A DNA stretch of 64,000 bases from Rhododendron vialii. Lineage: Eukaryota > Streptophyta > Magnoliopsida > Ericales > Ericaceae. The position numbers were made by a program, and so were the translations under genes. The notes below the pieces were generated by a model. That model was not told where the DNA came from and did no database searches. It saw only the letters and a list, made by a program, of their open reading frames with translations. The stretch is taken from assembly GCF_030253575.1 (NCBI RefSeq), contig NC_080569.1, positions 10,857,001 to 10,921,000 on the forward strand, written 5' to 3'. Positions 35,952 through 45,713 of the stretch are shown piece after piece (positions within the stretch are counted from its first letter, which is position 1; every line of letters begins with the position of its first letter).

Positions 35952-37357
35952 TGATAGGTACGTAAATATGCCTATTTACGCTCCTTAACTTAGACTTGTT
36001 ATGTCCGTTTAGCGCGCTATTTGGGTTTTGATACCTGTTAATTGTGTTTCAGGACTCTCGGAGCCGATGGATAATATTTGCAGCTAAAGCGCAAAGTTCA
36101 ATTTAATTTGGTGCGAAAGCATATCCGGTGAACAAATTAATTCCAGACGGTTGTTCTGAGCTCTGATTGGAAATTAAGAATAAATGGTTTGGTTGAAGCA
36201 TGATTAAGGCTTTGCAACACATGCCATCGACGTAATTGACTTTGCCATGGCCAATTCATTGGCTGTTGATTTGGCATAGGAAATCACAATGTACTTGCAT
36301 AGAATAAAATTGGACTTGTGGATCCAATGAAAAAAAGGCACACATGTATTGGCTTTGCTATAGTGGGCCAAGAGGAGAATAAATAAAATGGGCTTTTCAT
36401 GTTTTACACGGCCTATTACAGAGTATAAAAGCACCAAGGGTTTTATTGTTTAGGGATCTTTTTTGGACCCGAGGATTTAACAGTAAACAAAAGCAGCTGC
36501 CGAGATCACTTTTCGAGGGGAGGAAGAAAAAGAACGCAGGCTGCCATCAGGAGGTTTTGTTCCGAGTATTGTTCTAGCAGTTCATAACTTGTTTTTTCTT
36601 TCGAGTTTGATTTCTTTTTAAGTTATTTGAAGTTTTGTTTAATTACTCGCACTTCAATAACTCGTTTTAATTTTTGTTCTTTATAAAAGTTGTTCGTTGA
36701 TTCCTGTTTAACTTAGATCTTTTATTTATTTATTTTTATCTTGCGTTTTAAAAGCATGATTAATTCTAGAGTTCCTTTCCTTTTATTTCTAATAATGAGT
36801 GAGCAGTCGTATGGGTAGGGTTGCAGGATGATTAGCACACTGTGATTAGTTCGGGCACTGCTCCTTTTATCAAACAATGTAAAAATGATTTTAGATTGGA
36901 AAATACTTCCCGCGGACGAACCCAGGCATTGTCGGAGCCCATGTGAACGGGAGAATGGGGGTCCAAAACTCGTTCTTCGCTGCGCATGGGTATACGGCGA
37001 CCATAGGGTCTCGCATCTTGCGGGGTATCTTTTTCAATCTAAAATTAAACGTTTTTAAGAACTTCAAACAAAGCAGGTTAATCCGAACTAGTTACAAGTG
37101 CTATGAACCCTACGACCGTGCCTCCTTTTAATTTTCTGAAAGTTGCAATCAATTTCTAGATTTTAGTTAATCTCAATCAAAACGACAAAGGGTGGCCACC
37201 TAAGAGCCCGTTTAAATTATAACAACCCGAGTTTTTAGTTAGCACACATCACCATCTCAGTGGATTCGACTCCGGACTTACCGGATATTGTGCTACATCG
37301 GTTTCAGCCTTACGCTTGGGGCAACCCATTATTTTAGGATTAGGAATCGGTCAAGCA
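35952..37357. mobile_element. Solo LTR in exon 3 of the CNGC pseudogene
   Basis: A 1406-bp insertion starting TGATAGGTACGTAAATATGC and ending GGTCAAGCA (TG...CA), flanked by the 5-bp duplication CATAC at 35947-35951 and 37358-37362. It has no internal region, primer site or second LTR, so it is what remains after recombination between two LTRs. TATAAAA at 36424-36430 could be its promoter if plus-oriented. It is probably Ty3/gypsy; the lineage is uncertain. Confidence 0.88.
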
Positions 37358-38509
37358 CATACCCACTCAGTATCCAAATTGCCAAGGCCACGGGTATCGT
37401 CGTCCAGAAAGCCTGGCTTGGAGCTGCTTATAACCTCATGCTTTACTTGTTGTCAAGCCATGTAAGTATGTACTTCATCACCACACAACAATAACAGAAT
37501 CCATGTCTAGTCCCTGGCCAATTATTGAGGGTACGTATGGGCGGGAAATGATTGAAGACAGATCTAATATTCGATTACTAGAAATTGATCACACAGATAC
37601 AAAAGATAAAAAAGCATGGAAATGTGGAGCTCTAGAAAAACCACCATTTTCAAGTTCATAAAGTCTACCCCTTTAGTTTTTTAGTACTTCACGATCACTA
37701 CACTTGATCCGACCGTGCTCATGCATCATTTAATTAATACTCTCAGAATGAGTGCACCGCAACATATTTTTATAAATTTGTATCCTAATACTTCTATCTA
37801 AATCAATCCAGTACATTGTGTTTGACATCAGGTTATGGGGAGTGTTTTGTACCTCTTATCAATACAACGCGAGGCAACATGCTGGAAAAGCGCATGCGAT
37901 CAGGAGTAACACAACATGTAGCTACGACTACTTTAACTGCAGGGCGATAGGGGACCCAACGAGGGAAGCTTGGATCCAAGCAAGCAATATGTCTAACGTT
38001 TGTTATGCAGGAATTGGTGGTACTTACCCTTATGGAATATACGCCCCCGGTGTGGTTGCTGGGGTCACCTCGTCTTTGTTCTTGCAGAGATACTTCCACT
38101 CTCTTTGGTTTGGCCTACGGAGTGTCAAGTACCAACCACTGCACCTACTTTCAATGGCTAAACGTACATGCAATTACACCAAACGCAAAAAATTTAGGCA
38201 CAAACCACTTTAGCCTCTGTAGACATGTGAAGCAACGTAGCATAATTGTTCGATAACAAATGCACCAGCTGCGAGCAGAAGGAAGGCTATTAGAGACCTC
38301 AGGAAAGCCCGGAAACAAAGAGCAGCAAACAAGGTTTAAACTAGCGGTCATTACGTACGTAGCTTATCGATTTTTCATCCGTCTGGTACAGTTGCACTCT
38401 ATTGATACTCAACACGTATTGCTTTGTATATGTTATTTTCTATCCACTCCACGTTCGATTTTTGACGACTAGAAGAACTATTTTAAATTCTCCAGCTCCA
38501 AACTTTAAA

Positions 38510-38544
<35 letters not shown>

Positions 38545-38565
38545 TATAGACACACACACACTCGC
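38510..38565. repeat. AT/AC microsatellite in intron 4
   Basis: ATATATATAT followed by ACACACACAC and interrupted CA units. Block 1 has only a short ATATATATAC at the same point (about 13909), so it expanded in block 2. Confidence 0.9.
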
Positions 38566-39166
38566 TAAATCCGATTCTCACCACGTATTATTTGACGCTG
38601 TTGCTATCACTTCATGGCTATCATTACCGTTGCGCGGCTTGCTACCTCTATTTAAAACCTTAAGGAGTAGCGTATATAACCTAATTAACAGAAACGTTAA
38701 CCGATAATCCCACGATCGAGGAAATTAATATTCTTATAAAACCTTTACACAAAGTTCTAATTGACCGAACTTACCAAAAACTAAAAAGTTCTTGACCACA
38801 GTGACGCAAATTAAAGTGATATTTCTTGTCGCATCATTAGGAATGTAAGGCATGTCAAGGGGATGAGTATATCTTATTGGATAGCACTTTCGTTCTATTT
38901 TGGGGGCTAAGGTAAATTTTGTTTAACCAAAACGAAGATAGAACATCACACAAGAGCGCAAACAAGACAACTACAAAGGGACAGGGATTGGTCCGAGACT
39001 TAGGGATTTTGCTCTCTCTTAATATCTTAAAATCGAAATATTTTAGGTGTTATTAACTCCTTTAGAGTCAGAGAGTCAGTCAATTAATGCAGTGCTTTGC
39101 TATGACCAGTGGCGGCTCCAAAGATTTATAATAGGGTGTTCATAAATTACCTTTAACTCTACTAGC

Positions 39167-39370
39167 TAGGGCTGCTCAAAAAATTCGGTGAACCGTGAAA
39201 TCAGTCCGGACCGAACCGATCCATACCTTTTGAATTTTGTCTGTGGATTAATGGTCCGGACACGGATTGAAAAATTAGAAAACCGTGACTTGCGATTTGG
39301 TCCACAGATTTTCATTACGAAACCGTGGATTAACCGAACCGGACCGTGAGATATTTATTTTATATAAATA

Positions 39371-39420
<50 letters not shown>

Positions 39421-39950
39421 TTATATAACAAATTGTTAATAATGTTAATACTTTTTTCCACCAATTTTAGTATTTTATCTTAATAATGGGATATAATGTA
39501 GATGAATATAAAATATAAGGAGTAAATCGTAGTTTTTTCGTATAAATTACGAGTAACCCTAGTTGAGTTTCAGTAGTTCGTTTTTTTTTCGGTTCTTTTA
39601 TGTTATGTAATTTACTATAATGAGACAATCCTACTAGTGTTTTAGATTCTTTTGAATTTGATTTCTAAAGTAAGCCTTTGGTGGTTTATGTAACAAGTAT
39701 TTTCTGGTGGTGTTAAACTTAATTCTGAATGTCACCGTCTTCTCTTTTATTGTGGGATAAATGCTTGAGATTTATTTTTGCTAAAATCCGTGGACAAAAC
39801 CGTAATCGATCCGTGAGTCACAGATCGGATTGGAACCGGATCGTAGGACTTTTGGTCTAGACACGGATTTCATTTTTTAAAAACCGTGACTAGCGGTTCG
39901 GTCCTCGGATTCCTAAAAATCCGAACCAAATCGGACCGCGAGTAGCCCTA
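39167..39950. mobile_element. hAT-like MITE nested in the larger hAT
   Basis: Ends TAGGGCTGCTC and GAGTAGCCCTA as inverted repeats. Perfect 8-bp duplication CTACTAGC at 39159-39166 and 39951-39958. The interior has long subterminal inverted stretches built on AACCGTG/CACGGTT words and includes a GT microsatellite. It inserted after the outer element. Confidence 0.87.
39385..39418. repeat. (GT)17 microsatellite
   Basis: Uninterrupted GT dinucleotides following an AT run, inside the nested hAT-like element. Likely polymorphic. Confidence 0.95.
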
Positions 39951-40004
39951 CTACTAGCTGGTGTATTGACCAATAATATATATGAAAAACCTCGTATATT
40001 AGTA

Positions 40005-40219
40005 CTCCCTCCGTCTCTAAATAAGTGTCCAACGCGCAAATCTAGGTCTTCAAAAAGATTCATTTGTTTCGTTAAAAAAATCAAATTTTTTTTACAAATC
40101 AATAGATAGCAATGAGTTCTATTAGATTGTGAAAAAAGAATGAATTTTTCAATGAAAAACATGCATATTTTGTAAGGCTTAGTTTTGCGCGCTGGACACT
40201 TATTTAGGGACGGAGGGAG
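40005..40219. mobile_element. Stowaway-type MITE inside the hAT element
   Basis: CTCCCTCCGTCTCTAAATAA at the left pairs with TTATTTAGGGACGGAGGGAG at the right. TA flanks the left end, and the right flank is CA. Confidence 0.82.
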
Positions 40220-41166
40220 CATAAATAGTACGGATAAAAAAACGTAACCTCTATTCTAAAATAATTAACTACAAGGCAAAATAAGAACTTAAAAATATAC
40301 ACTATATTATTAAACAAAAATTTAAACTTTTTTTACGTAGTAGTAATGCGTAGTAGACAGTATTGAGACTGACCTTTTCGAAAATATGTTGTTTGTTTGG
40401 ATGACATGATGAGATTTTTTATTGTCGCCTTAAAGTCGAAGGAATATCATTCAAGTTAACAGGATTTTGCAATGTAGTTGATTTTTTTTACAACTTTGTC
40501 TGTAATTCTACAAGCTAACTAGACAAAAAATAATAAAGTAGTTATTGCCACGAATTATACCATTGACAATGGAGATAGATAGAGAACGCAGAGCATGATA
40601 CATAAACCACTAGATACTTCTTTTTCTCTTTATTTTTTTACTACTATGATTTTTTTTTTTTTGCTCGGCGCTACTATGATTTTTTTTCCATTAGGATTGC
40701 GAGTTTTGTTTGAAATAATGTGTTAGGTGTTCAAGTATGAATTGCCTAAATTGATGGGCTGTAATTGGATTGTAATTGAGTGTTCTAATTAGTTGTTGGG
40801 TGTTCAATTGTTTTTCGGTACGTTAGATGTTCAAGATTATTAGAATTTGGTGTTCATTGATATTTGAGTTGGGTGTTCAAAACAAGACTAGCAAATAATT
40901 TTTACATGTATTCTAAGCAAAAAAAAATAAAAAATTAGTGTGTTCATGTGACCATGGATTGCTCCATGTCCAGTCGTCTCTGGCTATGACTTTAATAGAG
41001 ACCCCCGCAACGAAAGTGTACGGTAGGATTAGTCCCCAACTTGCAGGATTAGACGTCGTTATCAAAAACAAAGTATAATTAGTAGAGCAACTTCGTTGGT
41101 ACGCGGAATTACCCTCTTGCCCTCCTCCAAAGGAGAGCACTTTCGTTATTTCTTGCGTATATGCTA

Positions 41167-41400
41167 CTCCTTCCGTTCCAAAATGAGTGACTTTTTTGGG
41201 ATTCCGTGCCATTTTAAAATGCTTATATCTTTCGATTTATGAAGTTTTATGTGATTTTGAAAACTTTGTTTAGTAGAACTAATTAAAATCTATCAAACAA
41301 GATCCATATTGCATATTTTTTAACACTCATATTGAAAGATATAAGCATTTAAAAATAACGCGCTTTTCCAAAAAGGTCACTCATTTTGAAACGAAAGGAG
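41167..41400. mobile_element. Stowaway-type MITE in intron 4
   Basis: CTCCTTCCGTTCCAAAATGA pairs with TCATTTTGAAACGAAAGGAG. Absent from block 1 at 14962, where ATGCTATGACTC runs through. The left flank is TA. Confidence 0.82.
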
Positions 41401-41612
41401 TTTGACTCTGCATGTGTTTTGTACTATCCATGTCATGTGACAAAAATAAGATGTACTCATGTATGTGCATGCATGCAATTGCAATTGCAGCACCCAAGGG
41501 CAGAATCTGACCACAAGCATATTTATTGGAGAGAATATCTATAGCACCATCATTGTGATTCTCGGCCTGCTTAACTTATCATTGCTTATCGGGAATATGG
41601 AGGCAAACAGTA

Positions 41613-41897
41613 CTCCCTCCGTCCCCTTTTTAATATCTAGTATTTCATTTTAGGCTGTTCTTTAATAAGTGTTCATTTTGTAAAGTTAGTGGGTAAAAGT
41701 GGGTACATTTTCTATTTTGCCCATAAAAGTAGATTCCATTTTGAAAAATTAATGAGTAAAAGTGTAATGATGATGTTTCCATAGAGGGTAAGTAGAAAAA
41801 ATGGAGGTAAAAGTTGATGTGAAATATGTAATGATGATATTTTTTTAATAAGTTGGAATTACGAAGCGGGACATTTAAAAAAGAACGGAGGAAATAG
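41613..41897. mobile_element. Stowaway-type MITE just downstream of exon 5
   Basis: CTCCCTCCGTCCCC left end, degraded right end CGGAGGAAATAG, TA on both sides. It is inserted ten bases after the exon 5 donor of the pseudogene. Same family as 80-350 and 34097-34372. Block 1 has the empty site at 15165. Confidence 0.8.
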
Positions 41898-42138
41898 TAA
41901 ATACTACTGTACTTACTACTAATTCATGATCACATTAATTAATAGACCACATAATGATAATTAACATTCTTAATTACTGTATTATAGAAAAATTACAGTT
42001 TTAATTTTATGCATGTTGTGTGTGTCTATATATATATATAGACACACTTCTGTTTGTAATTGGGGTACTGCATGGCAACTGCATTCAGGATACCTTCTAT
42101 CGACTAATCAGCGGATAGAGGAGTGGAGGGTCAAGAAG

Positions 42139-43410
42139 GAGAAATTATTCGTTGCCCTTGAGGCAACACGTCACTTTTGACAACTGTTGCCTTTTAACAA
42201 ATCAAAATTTGCCTTATGGGTAAAGTGGCCAGTTACCACTTACATACATTTTCTCTCTCCGCTGAAATTTTGAAACACAACATTCTCTCTCTAAAAATAG
42301 GCGCCTACATCCAAAGTTGTTCTCTTAAAATAAGCCACTTAATTTATTTTTTTGTCTTTATTCAAATATTTTTCGCATTTGTTAGTTTATCGTCAATTTT
42401 TTGGAGATTATTGCTTCATCATAACGAGAGGATTCTAAAAGGTAAAAAATTACGATTGAAACCCAATTTTTTTGAATAAAGACAAAAATAAGCCAATTTT
42501 TTCGTCTTTATTCAAAAAAAATTGAATTTCGATCATAATTTTTTACTTTTTAGATTCCTTTGGTCACGACAAAGCAATAATCTTCAAAAAAAATTAACGA
42601 AAAACTAACAAATTTAAAAAAAAATTGAATAAGGACAAAAAATAAGCCATTTGACTTATTTAGCAGAACTTACCCAAGTTCTCTGAATCAAAAGAAATCG
42701 CCTAATTTTTTAGTAATTTTTTAATTTTTCGATTTCCATTTGACGAAACAAATCAATAATTCAAAAAAATTAGGCGCAACGTTAAAGAACGCAAACAAAA
42801 TCTGAATAAGAATAAAATAAAATAAAAAAGCCCAAAATTTTAGCGGAAAGCCTTTTTCTTTTGATTTAGAGAACTTGGGTAAGTTCTGCTAAATAAGTCA
42901 AATGGCTTATTTTTTTGTCCTTATTCAAAAAAAATTTAATTTGTTAGTTTTTCGTTAATTTTTTGAGGATTATTACTTCGTCCTAATGAAAGGAATCTAA
43001 AAAGTAAAAAATTATGATCGAAATTTAATTTTTTTTAATAAAGACGAAAAAATTGGCTTATTTTTGTCTTTATTCAAAAAAATTAAGTTTCAATCGTAAT
43101 TTTTTACTTTTTAGATTCCTCTCATCCTGACGAAACAATAATCTCCAAAAAATTGACGATAAACTAACAAATGCAAAAAAAATTTGAATAAAGACAAAAA
43201 AAATAAGTCAAGTGGCTTATTTTAAGAGAACAACTTTGGATGTAGACGCCTATTTTTAGAGAGAGAATGTTGTGTTTCAGAATTTCAGTGGAGAGAGAAA
43301 ATGTATGTCGGTGGTAACTAGCTACTTTACCCACAAGGCAAATTTTGATTGGTGGAAGGCAATACCTATCAAAAGTAACGTGTTGCCCCAAGGGTAACGA
43401 ATAATTTCTC
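42139..43410. mobile_element. Foldback MULE in exon 6 of the CNGC pseudogene
   Basis: 9-bp duplication GTCAAGAAG at 42130-42138 and 43411-43419. Ends GAGAAATTATTCGTTGCCC and its complement. The two halves (about 42139-42775 and 42776-43410) are complementary along almost their whole length, and within each half a second inverted repeat built on GTCTTTATTCAAA words folds again. No coding frame. Confidence 0.88.
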
Positions 43411-43444
43411 GTCAAGAAGAGCGACAAAGAGCACTGGATATATC

Positions 43445-43748
43445 TAGGGCTGCAAACGATCCGAGCCGCTCACGAGCGGCTCAGAGCTCGGCTCGATAAC
43501 GGCTCGGCTCGGCTCGGTTCGAGACACAAACGAACGAGCTCGAGCTAGTCGAAACTCGGCTCGAATTGGCTCGCGAGCTCGATTATATTATATATATTTA
43601 TATATATTTGTTTCATAAACGAGCCGAACTCGAGCTCGAGTCCTGCAACTCGTCACGAGCTTGAGCCGAGCTCGAGCCAACTAAATTTTTAGCGAGCCGA
43701 GCTCGAACACTCTAAAACTCGGCTCGACTCGGCTCGTTTGCAGCCCTA
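43445..43748. mobile_element. hAT-like MITE in exon 6 of the CNGC pseudogene
   Basis: Ends TAGGGCTGCAAACGA and TCGTTTGCAGCCCTA are perfect inverted repeats. The 8-bp duplication is GATATATC / GATGCATC (43437-43444, 43749-43756), with block 1 reading GATGCATC. The interior is packed with GAGCTCG/CGGCTCG words in both orientations. Confidence 0.88.
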
Positions 43749-44971
43749 GATGCATCACAGGCAACTCCCCCAAGAACTAAGAGAATCGGTGCACAGATAC
43801 GATAGGTACAAGTGGGTGGCTACTTACGGAGTTGATGAAGAAACCCTACTCTCTGACCTTCCCAAAGGTCTCCGCCACCAAATCAAACGCCATTTGTACC
43901 TCAATCTTGTTCGACGTGTAAGAACCCCCGCGCGGCCCCTCATTTATCTACCTATATATAACATCTTGTTTAATTCAAGATCCTAAAAATTAGTCGAGGT
44001 TTCAAGTACTTTAAAACCATATAGCTAGATTTGTCCGCCCAACATCGATCTTTTTCATAAAAATCTACCATTCGTCCATTTAAGATTTTCGGAAAAGCAA
44101 TTATTGCCCTCCTAAGATTTGTGCTAAAAGCATATAAATCACCTCATCATCGTCTAGTCAGCTTACATCACCCCAGCAACATACGTAAGAATCATCATCG
44201 TCTAGACAGCTTGCGTGCACTTCAACTAATTCCGCGGCCTTAAAGATAATAACCGGATGTAGCCCCAGTGCCACCTGAAACTTTAGTAGTATTACTGTTC
44301 TCTAAAATTGCATTGCAGGTGCCCTTATTGGAGGAGATGGATGATCGGATGTTGGATTCGATATGCGAGCGGCTACAGCCAAGACTTCGGACCGAAGGCA
44401 TGTTTGTAATACGCGAAGGTGACCCGCTCAACGAGATGCTCTTCATAATCCGGGGCCACCTCGACTCCCACACCACCAACGGCGGCCAACTTGGGTTATA
44501 CGACTCCTGCCGGATCGTCCCGAGCGACTTCTGCGGCGAGGAACTGCTTACGTGGGCCCTCAAGAAGCATCGAAGCGACGTCCTCCCGTCGTCCACGCGC
44601 ACCGTGAAGGCCAGTTCGGACGCGGAGGCATTTGGTCTGGGAGCAGAGGACTTGAGGTTCGTGGCGTCGCAGTTCCACATGCTGCACAGCAAGAAGCTTA
44701 GGCACAAGTTTCGGTTCTACTCGCACCAGTGGCGTACCCAGCGGCCTGGCGAAGGTACAAAAGGAGGAAGGAGTTCCGCGAGCTTAGTGCTATGCAGGGT
44801 GGTTAGGGCTCGCCCGGGAGTTCCGGGTCAGGCCGCGGGGAGGTTCTTGTGGCCCGACCGGGGTCTGGCTTGGCCCATTTTGCGTCAATGCTTATATCAG
44901 ACATTAGGAGCAAGCGTTACGGGTCGGAATCAGGGGTGCTTAGCCCGTTACCGAAGCCAGAAGAGGATTGA

Positions 44972-45713
44972 AGGAATGGGGCTTCAATATAATTTGATCA
45001 CTTGAAAATACGTAAAGGGAAATTTGAGATTTGCTGGGTTGTACATATTTTTTAGGGCGTTTTAATATCAAAATTGAACCAAGTCTCTGCGTGTTACTCG
45101 TATATTTCAAGGCCTTAATTTGTACATCTGTGGTGAAATTGAGTTTTTCAGTGCTTTCCAAAGTGTTTTTTGGCCGAGAAAAACTTCTTTACGGAGAAAT
45201 CCGTAAATAAAGTTTACAATGCTCAATGACGCGTGTCCAAAAGTATTTTGGATGATCTGGATTTTAAAAAACTATTCGCTAAAATAGTTACCATTGATTG
45301 CCGAAATAGACGGCTAAAATTGCGCAGAACCGTGAATAACTTATTCAGTTTCTCTCTTTGTTGCCACTTGATCATTTATGGCAACTATTCATTTGTTAGG
45401 AGGAAATGCTATAACTAGACAAAGAAATTCCAAGATTTACACACAGATTTTACCCACAGAAGTTTGACAACAGAAAAGATAGGACACGTGAAAAGAAAGC
45501 ATAAAACTGTCAATGAAACAACACTGGACAGTCCAGATTCACACCTTTCAACTGGAGGTCAAATTTGTCCACAACTATGGTTAACAATTGCAAAATTGTC
45601 CAGAATTCTGCTAAGTTCTTTTTGTAGGAGTTTTGTACAATGTCAAATGTCCACTTGTATGGCCAATTCAACAGGAAAGACAGAATTGAAGCTTCTAAAC
45701 CTATTTATCGTCC
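44972..45713. other. Convergent spacer between the block 2 CNGC pair
   Basis: Aligns with 16626-17387. It contains the 3' trailers of the pseudogene and of the intact minus-strand gene. No additional gene is seen. Confidence 0.6.

Larger units (their letters stand above)
39107..40982. mobile_element. hAT element in intron 4, with nested insertions
   Basis: Perfect 8-bp duplication GCTATGAC at 39099-39106 and 40983-40990. Ends CAGTGGCGGCT and AGTCGTCTCTG are imperfect inverted repeats starting with CAG, typical of plant hAT DNA. It contains a second hAT-like element (39167-39950) and a Stowaway MITE (40005-40219). The remaining own sequence is about 0.9 kb without transposase. At the same position block 1 shows a likely excision scar. 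Confidence 0.85.
34548..44971 (+). pseudogene. CNGC15-like pseudogene (block 2 plus-strand copy)
   Basis: Exons align with the intact gene at 1869-16625: 34548-34576, 34712-35222, 35838-37461 (split), 37832-38128, 41491-41602, about 42088-43917 (split twice) and 44319-44971. Lesions in order: CGA to TGA at 34824-34826; TGG to TGA at 35847-35849; a solo LTR inside exon 3; an extra G near 37903 giving TAA at 37907-37909; exon 5 donor GT changed to GC; a foldback MULE and a small hAT inside exon 6; a disturbed exon 6 acceptor (four extra bases); and a 19-bp deletion in exon 7 that removes the IQ core and shifts frame. The nucleotide-binding domain part is still well preserved and reads openly from 44319. 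No channel can be made from it. Confidence 0.96.

Noticed and set aside
43445-43748. Short direct repeats that might suggest a CRISPR-like array
   Set aside because: The GAGCTCG words are irregularly spaced and occur in both orientations inside a transposon of a plant genome.
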